Assembly (NCBI RefSeq): GCF_947242115.1
Contig: NC_074721.1
Coordinates: forward strand, 32,269,676-32,333,675
Length of the DNA: 64,000 nt
Direction: 5' to 3'
Source: Biomphalaria glabrata
Lineage: Eukaryota; Mollusca; Gastropoda; Planorbidae
A model generated the notes under the pieces. The model ran no database searches. It worked only from the letters and a program-made list of their open reading frames with translations, and was not told the origin of the DNA. Below, piece after piece: positions 35,070 to 48,018 of the stretch. Each line of letters opens with the position of its first letter. Position 1 is the stretch's first letter. Both the position numbers and the translations under genes were made by a program.

Positions 35070-38000
35070 ATGGCAGCCCCCGTGAAACCAGACCTCGGAC
35101 TTCTGGAAGAAGACGATGAATTTGAAGAATTTCCAGCAGAAGGTAGATCTATTTAGATCTAGAGTCTAGATCTCTATAGATTTAGGTCTTGATCTAGATG
35201 TTTGTAATTATTCAACACTATGATCTAAAAAAATAGATTTATAAAATTAAAAACACTTTTTCGGTAATAATATTATAATAAAATAAATTTAAAAACAAAA
35301 TCATATTTTTTAATCATAAACAAATCAAATGTCATGAGTCATTCATTATGATTTATTGATTGTCATGTATTGTAAGTAGAATTCTAAGGTAATTCTTATT
35401 GTCATAGTATTTAGTATAGTCATTCATTATGATTGTCATGTATTGTATTGTAAGTTTAAATGTGTAAGTAAGTAATTGTCATAGTCATACTCACTCATGA
35501 GTCATAGACTATGATAGACCACATAGTCATAATTACATAATACTTTTCTTTTACTAACTTTTAGTCATAGATCTAAATTGTTAATGTTATTAAATTCTTA
35601 TCTAGTCTAGATCTAGATCATGTAGATGACTATATCTAGTCACCCCAGGCTGCCCAGGACCAAGATGTCCAACTTTGTTTTTGACAGTCCAAGTAACCTC
35701 ATGTTATTCAGTTATTAGAGTCTATACTATATATTCATATTGTTAACTGACAACTCATCTCATTACAGTTTACTGAGTCACATTAATACATTATGATTAA
35801 AGCAGCTTAGCCCTAGACGGCCTAGATTAGATAAGTCATATCTAGATCTAATAGTATTTTTAACTAAGCAGAAGTGAGAGAAGTCTCTTAAAATAAAAAT
35901 TAAATTTAAATTTTCTAGGATTCTAAAATTTTATCAACACCACTAGAAACTATATCTATATTGAATTGATTATAGTAGATTCTTATATAAGGCACACCTC
36001 ATCAAATTCTCTTTCAAGAAACGCATCGCTTTTTTTGTTTATAATTCATTTGCTTTTATGTTTGGAGCTAAAAACGACTTTTCAAATTTCAGGACTGTAC
36101 ATGTCCAATTTTAGATAAGTTCCGGTATTTTTGTTCCGCTTTTCCAAAGCAGATGGCAGTTTTTTAGATTCTCTGTAACCATGTATGTAAAGCTATTGTT
36201 TTAACCTCCCCCCCGGCAATTCATACCCATATAAGGGATGAGGGCTATATTATGAGCCTGTTTGATCGTAGGCTGATGGATATATCAAAATAAGCATCTT
36301 TAGAAAGACATTCCAATCACATTTATTCTGTTAGCTGTTAAATAAAATTAAAAAAGGAGGTGTTTCAATGAATAATAATGAATTTAACACTTTCTCCTGT
36401 AGTAAACAAGGCAAAATCTAATAAGAAATATTATTGGGATTAATAAATCAATGATTTTTTCAATGAATAAATATGGTGTCTGGAATCAAATAATGTGGGT
36501 CAAATTTTTCTGAATTAAATGAAAACACATTGTCTCTTTGACCTTAAATATAATAACAAATATAGGTTAGGGGTGCAAATATTAGTATTCATCCTTATTC
36601 TCCTTAAACTAAAGAAGATTTTGATACTTCATTTTCTTTTCTATGTCAAAACCATTATCAAATAATGCACTTCAAAGTCAAACTTTGACATTTTGGCCTA
36701 AAGGTGTCTCTCCTAAGATTTTTACCAAATATTTTTTTTTTTTTTTTTTTTTGCTTATTCTTGCTAAAAATGTGAAAAAGAAGCAGCATGTCTACTAGGT
36801 TGGCTGGCTGTGTTAAGGCTATGTGGGACACTTTTTTTAAAATTTATTGATCAAATTACTCTAAACTTTATATGTATAATCCCCATGAATAACCATAAAA
36901 AAATTTGATTAAATGTGGTTCTGAAAATACCAATAGTCTTATGAGAAGGATTTTCAAGAGTATGAAAACATACCTCAAATACACACCATGACCCCAATAA
37001 GATATACACATAGGAACTAAAAATGTACATTTCAACAAAGAGAATATACATTATGTAGGCATCTCTAAGAATGTTTCTTGTTTAAAAAAAATTGAATCGC
37101 AAGCATCAGTAATGTTCTTTAATAAATCATTGAATATAAATTATAAAAAATAGATGTTTGAGGTTTTGGGATCACAGTCAAGTTGTTACTTGATTATAAG
37201 AAATCTTTCATTACATTTTCTGTGGACATAACACAGCTGATGACATTGTTTCTTTTCCGGGTGCAAGGACGGACTGGATGTCCAAATCAGCCCAGGCAAT
37301 TCTATACAGTACGGCCCATAAATTGTATATCATATGATGGGACTCCAATTAAAGGCCTAGATCTATTCTCAAAATCATTACGTTTTTTTTTTAATAAAAA
37401 TAACTGTATGTATTTATAAGAAATATGTTGCTTTTTAATCGCTATGTTTGTAGGCCCTAAAAAGATGAAGCCTACTAATAGCACCGTCTATGGATGTAGG
37501 CTATTACATTATCTTTGAAAATGTGTTAGATTAATTTAGTATTACACTGTAGTCTTTTTAAACATGACGCTCATATAGCCCCTTATATATGAGAATATTA
37601 TAAAACCTTTAACAATTTTATGTGTTCCATATTGGCATTCATAAGGCCATTTAGGTGGCCCTACCGGCCCATTTGAGTACCAGCCCACCAGGCATTACCC
37701 AAATGCCCATATAGTCAGCCTGCCCATGTCCGGTACCTGGTTGATCAATAAACAAAAACACAACAACACATGTAGAAATCACTTAATATATTCAAAGTAG
37801 CAACAAAAAAAAAACCTTTCTGGTTAAATGAACAGAAACACAATTACAAGCTTAAAATTGTAAGCTACATTCTTTAGGAGCAATATTAAAACCCACTCGA
37901 AATAAATAAATGGTAGGTGAAGTTATATACATGACACTATATAAATTAGTCATGAAATGCCACTTTTTTCATATTTATAATTTTTTTGCTTACATTGTAC

Positions 38001-39759
38001 TTACTTTTTGTTTTTACCACATTTTCATAAACAACAAGCAGCTAATGCTCACAAGATCACATTTATAATTTATATATAATTATTTTTTTTTACATAATTT
38101 TGACAAATAGGTAAATTATATAGATATAAATGTTGACTCTGTAGAGTTATATCCCTTGTAGAGTTATATCCCTTTGATCACTGACCGTGGTCAAGACTTT
38201 TATCACAGGGGTCAAAATTTATGCCTGACATATAAATCTTTACTTGCAGTAATATAATATAGTCCATTGATTGTGGACATTTGTTAACTTTTAGATATGT
38301 TAGGACACTGGTTAATGTAGCAAAGGAAAATTTAACTATTCATTCATTCTAACACTTGTGTTATTTTTACAGATTGGACAGGTGAAGATGAAGAACCAGA
38401 TGATATCAATGTGTGGGAAGATAACTGGGATGATGACAACATTGATGATGACTTCTCTAAGCAGTTGAGGTTAGCAGAGCATGATTTTGCCATCATTTAA
38501 AAAAATACATAATTTTCTGAAAAGAGAAATTTAAAAAACAAGAAAAAATACTTTTTTTTTAAGACAATACCTCCTTTAACATTTCTCGCCTCCTCCCCCT
38601 TTTTTTTTCTTACTGTTCTAACGATTTGCCTATAAATTTAACAGTTGATGTATATTGCTGAGAAAAGAATTACTAGTTAGTTTGTTAGCCACATTGGTAA
38701 AACTCTGGTTTGAATGTTATAAATTTTTAAAGTAAAGTTCCCCTTTCAGACCTTGTGGTCTATAGGGCAGATGATGTAAAGGTCATCTGATTCTGTGGCC
38801 TACGGTTAACAAGGGTGTCATGTGGCCAGCACAACGACCAACCGCATTTACTTTTCCCCAACTAATGTCAGGTACCCATTAGAGCTGGGTGGACTCAGAG
38901 GCGCCCAGCCCAACGATCCCGAAATAAAAATCCCAGTCATCATCAGGATTCGAACCCGGGACCCTCAGTTCAGAAGCCAAGTGCTTTACCGCTCAGCCAC
39001 CGCGCCTCCTGTAAATTTTTAAAGTAAAAAATAAAATTAACGTAAATTTGGCTAGAGACTAAATCTGGGTATAGATCCAATATCGGTTTTGAATGGCTAT
39101 CACATTTGGGAATGTAAGGCATTATTGATTAAAGAATTTAATAAATTTATGTTCAGGAAAATTTTGTGCACCATCTTATAAGTCTAAAATTAAAGGCCTA
39201 TCATTGGAATTGTTCAATATTTTTACATATTTCTAATATAGATTACATCTATATTCTAGATCTAGAAGTATATCTAGACTAGATGTAAATCCGAACTTTA
39301 GGTCAAGTATTAGATCTAGATGTCCATATAATGAACATACCAATAAATAAGTGCACAAGTGGGCTTTCTTGCTGGTCGAATCAGAAAAAACATACATTTA
39401 AGAAACTGGCTGTGTCACAGGTTCGATACTCGAATTGAATCTAATAATTTTATTTTTTTTTAATTTTTATTTTATGTTAATGGAGGTATTTTCATTTTAA
39501 AAAATATTTTTTTTATGCTTTTCTTGTTTTAAATCTAACATGCATTAATTATTAAGAGCAAAATAATGCTCTATAAGATGTATAATCATCTTTTTTTTTT
39601 TTTAAGTTTTTTTTTCTCTAGTTTTGTCCATGTATCTGTTAGTCAACAAAATATATAAATATTTGTACTTATTTTTCTTTTTTATTTTTCTTATTTTACA
39701 GGGCAGAGCTAGAAAAGCAAGGGAAAAGCTTGGACAGCTCAGAACCAATGAAGACATAG
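35070..39759 (+). CDS. SEM1: SEM1/DSS1, 26S proteasome lid subunit, 3 exons, 75 aa
   Basis: Small acidic, disordered protein of the 19S lid, also a partner of BRCA2 and TREX-2 (family knowledge). Exons: 35070-35142, 38373-38469, 39702-39759, with GT/AG borders and joining phases (228 bp). The diagnostic stretches are seen: [18 protein letters not shown] in exon 1/2, [10 protein letters not shown] in exon 2, and [10 protein letters not shown] across exon 2/3. The length is close to the human protein (70 aa). Two in-frame ATGs exist; 35070 has A at -3 and G at +4 and is preferred, while 35052 would add MSNQNK. Intron 1 (3.2 kb) holds a worn TIR element near 37264-37740, and intron 2 holds a SINE at 38737-39011. 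Confidence 0.95.
36470..36715 (+). repeat. Dispersed repeat E, copy 2, in SEM1 intron 1
   Basis: TATGGTGTCTGGAATCAAAT through CAAAGTCAAACTTTGACATT. Partner of 30458-30725. Confidence 0.75.
37264..37740. mobile_element. Worn TIR element of the GGCGGACTGG family, in SEM1 intron 1
   Basis: Left CAAGGACGGACTGGATGTCC and right CCCATGTCCGGTACCTG are imperfect inverted repeats. The internal CATATGATGGGACTCC motif is shared with the copy at 62492-62790. Confidence 0.5.
38737..39011 (-). mobile_element. SINE-A copy with 17-bp target duplication, in SEM1 intron 2
   Basis: Reverse-oriented copy of the same family with intact tRNA-like boxes. TAAATTTTTAAAGTAAA flanks it at 38720-38736 and 39012-39028. 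Confidence 0.88.
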
Positions 39760-40061
39760 TTAATCAGATGTTGTTTTTGTTCTGTTGATTATGTGTGTAT
39801 GTATCTAATAATGGTGTGAATGAACAAGAAATCATACAAATGATCTAAATCCTATCTGGCACAAGACACATTTTGAAATGTTGGTTGCATTATTTTTACA
39901 ATTGTTCTTGAAAAGTCATGATCAACAACTTATTATTTGGCAGACGTGGTTTCTGTTTCTTTTTTTTCTTTTTTTTAAATGAGCACAGCAAACATCATAA
40001 AGGATTTTTTGCAAACTTCTGGATACATTTCTGCTATGGTTATTTTTAAAACAAGGAATTG

Positions 40062-40067
40062 AATAAA
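40062..40067 (+). terminator. Probable SEM1 poly(A) signal
   Basis: An AATAAA hexamer about 300 bases after the SEM1 stop, in AT-rich 3' untranslated sequence. Confidence 0.45.
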
Positions 40068-41284
40068 TTATTTTAATTTGACTTGAAGCTTTTTCTTTTT
40101 TATTATTATGCTTTTGAAACCTACATTTCAATACTCTCTCTTTCATTTTTATATTTTTAAAATGTATATTACATTCAGATTTTCTGTAAACTTATTTTAT
40201 TGTGTTGCTTAGTTTGGGATATAAGTATTAATTTATCAGTTCAGGAAATTAGTTTTAATTAATTGATCAGTTTAGGAAACCATTTTCAATTAATTGAACA
40301 ATGTGGTAGTAGTAGGTTACGAACAAAACTAATAACAGACTTGACATCTATCTATCTATATATTTATATACATGTATATACGCCCACTATTAAAAGTTTT
40401 CAAAATATCAACACAACAATAGAAAATGTAAATAAAGGCCTCAATCTTTTGAACATAGAATCATCTGTGATAATTTAACCATAGAAAAAAATTGAGGTCT
40501 ATCATAAATAAGTTATGGTACATCACAAATTCATATGGATGTGATAAGTTTTGTGAATTTAGAAAACACATATTATTTGAAAAAGGTACAAATATCATAG
40601 TAGCAACAAAAAAAAATATAGTAGATCTACAACATACCGCTTTGAGGTGATCATTTCTGAAGTAATTGTTTTGTTATTTCAAGGTACATACTCACCTCAT
40701 TTTTTTATATTTTTTTTTGGAAAGGATGTACATGCTTTAAACGTAAAACTATCACATCCAAAATGACCATGATAAACAGTGTCCAGCTTGGTCTAGTCGG
40801 TTCTTTGGGTGAGGTATGCTGTGATGTGTCTTTTTGTTTTCTTTAAGGACATTAACCCTTCCACAGATGAACATCCTCATATTGGAAAATATGGTCTTTT
40901 TTTTTCCATTAGATAAAGAAGAACCTGTTTTTGGTAGTAACAATATGTAAAGTTTTCCTCCCTATTTTTTGTTTCAATTATTTTGAACAAAATTTAAGCC
41001 TTGTCAAAAAATTACCCCTGTTCCATTTTTTTTTTTTTCGCCATGCTATTATAGCATAAAGTAAGTCCACGCCTTGTTGAACCAATGAAAATGTGTGATT
41101 GATGGGATGAAATAGTGGATGTATTTTATTAAGTCAGTTACTATAATAGCGTTCTCTACCTCATCTTGAATCAAACTTACATGTAAGAATTCTTTTTCAT
41201 TTAGTTGGATTTGAGGTTCATTAATAGATTCTGGACATCATTACAAAGGTTCTATCGATGAACTTCTGTCAGAGAAATCTTTGT
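40068..41284. other. Spacer between SEM1 and a LINE fragment
   Basis: AT-rich, with T-homopolymers; no recognised gene or repeat. Confidence 0.4.
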
Positions 41285-42455
41285 CTTCACTCAGGCTTCC
41301 TTCAGTCGTAGAACGACTATGGTTCATCTCGAACACATTCCCGTCCACAGGGGCTTAGCTGGGGATTTGGGGGCCCCTTGCATTTTGACATTCGACATCA
41401 TGACACGAGATGTCTGTGGCATTTTACGTCTCGAGAGATGATCTTTTCCGTTTGCAACTTCTTGTGTGACTAAAGAGGCCAATTCTTGATACACAGCTGC
41501 GATCGCAGGTAGGGCATATGTGATCACCAGGCGCCCTTGCATTATCACATTTCTTTCTGCTACTGTAGTGTATGGCATCTGCTATCCGAAACCCTTCCTC
41601 TATGCTCTCTCTCCGTGTAGATCTATCCAGTGCTACTTTTTCCCAGCTGCTAGTGTCGATTTTGAAGAGCATCATGTCGCGTTTGCATACATCCGTATAA
41701 CGTAAAAATGGGCGACCAGCAGCTTTCCTGCCTTCTATTAGATCGCCATACAGATTGTGTTGTGGAAGTCGATCTACTGCCATTCTACGAACGTGGCCAA
41801 GCCAGCCAAGGCATCTGCTGCTGAAAACAGAGCGGATGTCCTGGCATCCTGCTCTTCGTAACACTTCCTTGTTGTTTATCCTATCTTTCCACCTTATTTT
41901 AAAGATCCGCCTTAGGCATCGGAGGTGGAAGACATTCAGCTTTTTTTTTTCCTGCCATGAGTAAGTTGACCAAGTTTCACTTCCGTATATCAAGGTGCTC
42001 AACACACAGGTCCGGCATGACAAGGTCTTTAGTATTGTTAGTCAGCAACATGTTGTCCCACACTCTTTTCTGCAACTGTGACAGACTGGCCATGGCTTTG
42101 GCTATCCTGTTGTTAATGTCTTTATCCAGTAGAGTATTTGTTGGATATGATGGAGCCGAGATAGCAAAAGTGATCCACAATTTCTAGTGGTTGGCCATTA
42201 ATGTTTAATTGAGGTGCAGTATTTGTGTTCTGGACTAGTATCTTAGTCTTGCTTTGACTAATGTTTAAGTTGAACTTCTGGCAAGCAGCAGATAGTTTGT
42301 CAACCAGGAACGGAAGCTGAAATCAGAATCAGCCACAATATCTGCATCATACAGCAGTTCCCTGATAAGTATCTTCCTAACCTTGGTTTTTGCCCGCAGC
42401 CTTGATAAGCCTACATTAAATAGTTTTCCAGAAGATCTTGTATGGAGAAACACAA
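41285..42455 (-). mobile_element. LINE ORF2 fragment, RT to C2H2 tail, decayed
   Basis: Minus-strand pieces in several frames: HTRSSGKLFNVGLSRLRAK...LLYDADIVA (worn Y/FADD box, 42453-42265), DKDINNRIAKAMASLSQLQK (about 42140), and STLIYGSETWSTYSWQEK...LGWLGHVRRM to ICPTCDRSCVSRIGLFSHTR (42023-41424). Several frameshifts are present. The 3' end (about 41285-41330) carries the common GTCGTAGAACGACTATGG motif. Confidence 0.75.
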
Positions 42456-42839
42456 CTTCGTTTATGTCGGTGTACGCATGATGCAGTAGACAGGAGAAAA
42501 ATTATACCGTTGTTTATTGGCGAAATAATGCACAAGTGACGAAGCTCAATTCATATCGCTTCACTTCGTGCTTTCTGTGCAGGAAAAGCATCTATAACAT
42601 CATTTACATTGAAAATGTCTAGTATTTGTGACTTCACTGACATTAAAGCTATGCTAAGCCTTCTTTGCATCATTGTGCTCAAAAACTATCTTGCACCCAC
42701 AAAAGAAATTAGATCAGAGCGCAACAAGCATGCTGAAAGATGCGCTATAAAAATAAAAATTAAATCAAGCAAAGTATAAAAATGCTTAGAAAAAAGAAGC
42801 TTATCTTATCTAATCTAAAGGGAAGAACTCTGCACTTAC

Positions 42840-43132
42840 AACTACATCAATAATGTACTTTAGAAATTGTTTCCCTTATTCGATATCAAACAAATAAATT
42901 AATTACCTATAATATATATATATTTTTTTTTAATTGTGATTCATGTCTTGTCTATATCTTATCTTATATTACTTCCTTATATTTGACGATAGGGCCTAAT
43001 TCATGTGTCAATCTAGTCATGCATGTTATGCAATATGCCAATGTATAATTGTACAACGTTTTAACTTGATCCGAGAATGAGTGTGAAGAAGATTATCAGT
43101 ACTTTTTACCAGACAGTCAGAGTGAGTTGATA
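42840..43132 (-). repeat. Repeat family D copy
   Basis: Reverse-oriented, with TAACTTGATCCGAGAATGAG and CCAGACAGTCAGAGTGAGTT. The AT-rich middle is expanded. Confidence 0.65.
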
Positions 43133-43446
43133 TTTTTTATATGCAAAAGAATCCCAATGTCTTCTTCAAATATCTAAACGTCTTATATATACTAAACCAA
43201 AAAACTACAAAAAGGTGTATCGCGCTAAAAGCCTCTGCTGAGTCGAACTTTAAAAAAAAATGTTTAGAGACTTTTAAAGACCAACTGAAGAGGTTTTTTT
43301 CGAAATTGAGATATCGATTGTTTTAGATAGTAGATAGCATCAAAGTTAGTTTCTAAAAATTTGAGATTTTAGAAAAGCGTATTTATATTAGAAAAAGTAA
43401 TTTGAAAGTGTAAAAAATAACGAGATTTGAAAATCAGCTTCAATGG

Positions 43447-43466
43447 CCGAAACCGGAAGTGACGTA
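43447..43466 (+). promoter_or_regulatory. ETS plus CRE-like promoter motif
   Basis: ACCGGAAGT (ETS) directly overlaps TGACGTA (CRE-like), a combination common at animal core promoters. A short open frame starts 37 bases downstream. Confidence 0.4.
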
Positions 43467-43502
43467 TTGTAATGGACTGAGAAAATGTAAATAAAAATAG
43501 AC

Positions 43503-45147
43503 ATGGCTGGATACGTTATTGATAGCGATTCAGATGATAAACTTAAATCTAAATCTAGCTGTCCAACAATTTTAAATGATACTTATCATGGGATGCACCA
43601 AAATGCCCTGAAGAGAACTCTTCTACTTTTTCAAAATATATTCTAGAGCAGACTATTGAATTAATATAATTATAGATAGATTATAATAGGACTACATCTA
43701 GATTCTAGATCTAGTCTACTCTAGTAGTAGTCTCTAGTATCATCAAGTACTAGTAGATCATCTAGGACTAGGTCTAGGTATACTATACTTAGACTGTACT
43801 AAGTCTAATAGTTATAAACTAAATGGTTAGATCTATCTATATTATTTTCTATATCTCTAATTCTAGCTAGGCCTTCTTAGCCTTCTAACACTTTTACTAG
43901 TCACTCACTAGATTTCACTAGATCTAGAGTTTATAAATACTTGACTTGTATTATTGTACTAATTTTAGTAATACTACTAGTAGTACTAGTAATAGTTTAT
44001 AAACTAGTAGATTTAACTAATTTAAGTAGATCTAGAGTAATCTAGACTAGCCTCTATGTTAAGTCTAAGCCCAGTCGCCAACATTTTTTGGTAATAGTTT
44101 GTAATAGTAAGACCTAGTGAGTAGTGTCCTAGCAATAGCATAAAGATTATTCATAGATATAAATATAATATTATAATAGCCAAGGACTAAACCTAAAGCC
44201 TAAGCTAAATCTAGATCTATATAGAATATATTTATACTCTTTACTAGCCCTTACTATACTTATTAATAAGGCTAAACTTTAGATCTAAAAAAATAATAAG
44301 TCATCATTTATATTGATAATATAAAATACAGATTTTTACTAAACACATGTGACATTTCTTTAAGTCTTAAACTTAAACAGGGCCGGTCCTAACGTTTGCG
44401 GGGCCCTATGTGAAACTGATTGCGCGGGGCCTAGTCTGGGTGGGAATAAGGATAATAAGTGAAAATTAAGATTTCGTATTTAAAAAAAATTCGACTTTGA
44501 ATTTTATTAAATCTTTACTAAGTACAAGATTACGATCAAATTAACTTTACTTTACGAACTTTGCAACCTATGGCATATTAAAATGCCAGTCACTCTATTA
44601 AAGTAAATAAAGTATGGAAACTTGTGATTAAAGTGAAAATTTGCCTGATTATTACATTTTAGTACATGAAAGCTGACAATATCTTATTTCGTTTATCGTG
44701 CGTAGGATTAGCGTTTTCCGGAATGAATGACACCCACAATTTTGTCTATTTTTCAGGAGATTTTTATGAGATTTCCAGGTTTTATATATACCGACCGCAT
44801 AGGTTGCAGTGGCTTAAGACCGGCCCTGGTCTTATATATATTAGATTGCCTAGACCTAGAGTAGAGTAGGCTAATTTATTATTATTAAGAACAATAAGAG
44901 TTAGATGTTGATGTTAGATCAGATAATCAGTATAACATATATAATATATATATATATATATATAACCACTAGTTCTATATATGTATACATAATTAAGTAT
45001 AAATGTTAATAAATACATTTTTTAAAATCTATTTTACAGAAAACATATATGACATGTGGCATACAGACAAGTTTACTAGATGGATCTTTCATCATTTTGG
45101 AAATACAAATCACAGAAACATTCTACAATTTTATTTTATATAATAAA
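43503..45147 (+). other. Candidate small gene (unproven)
   Basis: A 47-codon frame (43503-43646, starting MAGYVIDSDSDDKLKSKSS) follows the ETS/CRE motif. At 45040 a good acceptor (TATTTTACAG) opens a frame reading IYDMWHTDKFTRWIFHHFG and ending in TAA at 45143, with AATAAA overlapping it at 45142. I could not find a donor joining the two parts, nor recognise either peptide. The hAT-like MITE 44378-44828 lies between. This may be one gene, two unrelated bits, or nothing. Confidence 0.25.
44378..44828. mobile_element. hAT-like MITE
   Basis: CAGGGCCGGTC at the left end and GACCGGCCCTG at the right end form an 11-bp perfect inverted repeat. The flanking 8-mers match in only 5 positions, so the insertion is older or the duplication has decayed. 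The 67-codon open frame inside is unlikely to code. Confidence 0.75.
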
Positions 45148-45279
45148 TACCAATAAATGTAAATACAAAATCACATTTTAATAGAGTTCTTCATTATACA
45201 CACAACATTATTTTAATTAGTATGTTCCTTTTCACTTGCTAGGTTTAGACAAAGTTTCGAATCAGGATTTAATATTATT

Positions 45280-45385
45280 AAGTCATAGCCCAAAACTCCA
45301 GCAGGATGTTTATTAATGGCAGTGGTCAATGTTTGAACCTGAGACCACAGAGAAGACAGTTCGGAATGCAAACCACACAACTTTC
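45280..45385 (-). mobile_element. SINE-B fragment
   Basis: Reverse-oriented copy with a worn B box (GTTTGAACCTGAGACC on plus). Confidence 0.45.
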
Positions 45386-45479
45386 TGCGTTTCGAAACCT
45401 ATTCAAATTTTGATCATTTTTATGTTAATGCAGATCTGAATGTCCATTGCAATGATGACTTGATCTGTAAAGGGGTTAC

Positions 45480-45725
45480 ATTTTTTAAAAATAAGTTGGA
45501 TCTCATTCTTCGAATGATGCTATTTATTAAAAATTGCAACGTGGAATACATATTAGAGGCCAAAAGAAAATCCACTGATGTGCGAAGACGTAGACGTCGT
45601 AAAGAACATTTAAATTGACCACCAGCTGAATATGGTTATGTCTTTGCTGGACACGGCAAAATATCTAGTTTGCAGCTGGGGCTGCGTAGCCATGGAAAAT
45701 ACTGCATTTCTCATTAATCTTTCGA
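45480..45725 (+). mobile_element. LINE 3' tail related to the 1145-1836 copy
   Basis: The last about 110 bases match the 3' end of the minus-strand element at 1145-1280 (LQLGLRSHGKYCISH then stop and a shared trailer). They are decayed, with an in-frame stop. Confidence 0.6.
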
Positions 45726-47429
45726 CTCGACTGCCAGCTTTATTTATTAAACACTTTAAATTATGAATAGCTCTGCATTTTTTAATAACGATAAAAAAAA
45801 AAAATATATATTCAGTGATTAACTGGCAATAATTGGGTTACTAAAATTTAATAAAATGAGTTGCATAATTACATCAACAGTAGCCTATATGCATTACTTA
45901 ACATTATATTGATACTATAATTTATTTTCCACTTCCCTGACTTCCCAGAGAAAAAAACAACAACTCCTTCTCCAGTAGGATAATCTCTTTCATTTATAGT
46001 CTAAACACAATTTAAAACTTTGTTACCTACAGTTACAGATTAACTTGCTAACTTAACTATCTAATAATCTAATGATTCTATTCCAATCAACAAATGAGTC
46101 AAGCGTGAGATAAATGAAAACTCTTCAATTTTTAGATATATATTTATAGAACTATGTAAGTATATAGGCCCGAATATACGGTACGAATATATTTAAATAA
46201 GAGTGTAATAAAATCCATATTTCGTATATTAGTAATATTATAGAATTGGTAGATCTAGGTCTAATTTTTGCCTTATAGATTAGTTTTTAGAAATTTAGAT
46301 CTAGTACTTTTTTTACTAGTAGATCTAAATCAGACTGCTTTTAAGTCTAAGTTAAGGTTTAAGTTAAAGCTATTTGCCTAGTGTTGTACGGGGTTGTGAC
46401 TCTAGATTCAAACTAAATATAATCATATACTACAATAACTACATTAAATGAGCTCAACATTCACATTGTAATAATTGTTTTTTTTTCCCATATTGGGCCT
46501 ATTTAGGGACGACTATAGGTTAATAATCACTATTAAGTGTATAGATAGAGTATATAATTTTAAACTTTGTTTTTCTAGATCTAGGCCCAGCACCTCGATC
46601 GGATCAGTCTAAAATCTAATAGATAGGTCTTATCTCTAAATATCCAATACTACTATTACTAGATCTAGACTTCATCTAATTGGATTTAGATCTAAATTTA
46701 GGTCTACTTCGTACATCATTAATGATTTGAGAAAAGAACTCTGCTCTTGATCAAAAGCAGTAGATCTAGAACTAGAATAAGCCTGAAGCAGTAACATAAG
46801 CCATAAATTGCGTAACTTGACTAAAACGAAACATGTGAACTGAGGCTCGCGGTACTGCGTGGGCTGAAACGCTGTTCGCTTGACTAGATCAAGAATAAGC
46901 CGACAAACAGTAGATCTAACATGCAAAGCCATAAATTGCGTGATTTGACCTAATTTCCCCAACTCTAACATCCACTTTTTATAAATTGGCGTGTTTTAGT
47001 CGCCTTTGTTTTTAGAAACTAGCATTCCTGTAAAAAGGAATAGGGAAATACGCTAAGCCATAAACTGAAAAATTTGACCTAATTTCCCTTAAACTACGTC
47101 ATCGACCTTGGTTGTCTGGGAAATACTGATCTCGAATGGCTTCGAGATTGTGAAATTTAATAGTCCCTAAAACTCACATTAAATTGCTTATATCTAAATA
47201 ATTACAAAGAATATATGTCTAAAATTTCGTATGTATGTTTTTTTAAGCATTATGAATCTAAAAAAAAGTATAACACCGGTTTCCGCGTTTGACCCCAAAA
47301 CCTCTTCAGTTGGTCTTTAAGTTTCTATATCTATTTGCTGTCAGGCTATGACTATTTCCGAGTTTCCTCTCTTGTTATTATGACTCTTGGGCCTATCGCA
47401 ACCATCTTCACATTGGAGAAATTTACCTG
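45726..47429. other. Spacer with a short thrice-repeated motif
   Basis: AAGCCATAAATTG-type motifs recur at about 46798, 46926 and 47054. The minus 99-codon frame at 46672-46971 shows no domain. Confidence 0.4.
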
Positions 47430-47542
47430 TCACGCATGCGTAGACTTCGTACTTCCGACCAGGAACTGTTAGTTTTTATGTCTATCAACTATATGGTAAA
47501 AGGTGCTGGATAAACACACTGCACAGGTGTACTACGATTTAA
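47430..47542 (+). promoter_or_regulatory. Probable promoter and 5' untranslated exon of the CD225-like gene
   Basis: GCATGCG (alpha-Pal/NRF1-type) and ACTTCCG (ETS, reverse) motifs sit at about 47434-47458. They are followed by a short leader that ends at a strong donor, GTAAGTTG (first base 47543). The next good acceptor on this strand is 49204, just before the CD225-like ATG. This is an inference from motif order; no transcript was seen. Confidence 0.4.
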
Positions 47543-47988
47543 GTAAGTTGTGGATAAAAAATATCTTTGAAGTTAGTACATTTATTATTAAAGATATGAG
47601 AGCACACAAAAGTCAAAATTTATTTACAACTAAAGTTAGATCTGAGTAATTTTTTAAAGTAAAGTTACTACCTTTACCTACATTCTACATTGACCTACTT
47701 ACCTACTAGTAGGCTACATTCACTCACATATTGATTCATAACATAGTATATTATAAAAAATTATTTATATCATTATATCAGATTATATTATTATATCATG
47801 ACAATGATATACTACTAAGTGTCTAGTAACTAGAATAGTATTATTACTACTAATACTAGTTACTAGACATAGTCATATTTATATGTCATATAGTTGATAT
47901 AGTATAGTATAGTCAGTATAGTCTCTATAGTGAAGTGACAAGTCTATACTATAGAGTATAGTAAAAATATAATATTATATATTTAATA

Positions 47989-48018
47989 TAGTAAAGCTCC
48001 CCTTTCAGACCATATTTG
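47989..48018 (-). mobile_element. SINE-A 3' fragment
   Basis: About 30 bases matching the SINE-A 3' end (AGTAAAGCTCCCCTTTCAGA). Confidence 0.4.

Noticed and set aside
43141-43326. 61-codon Lys/Phe-rich plus frame
   Set aside because: A short inverted copy of part of it occurs at 47290-47325, so it is probably repeat-derived.
46672-46971. 99-codon minus frame
   Set aside because: No domain; overlaps the short repeated AAGCCATAAATTG motif; likely chance.
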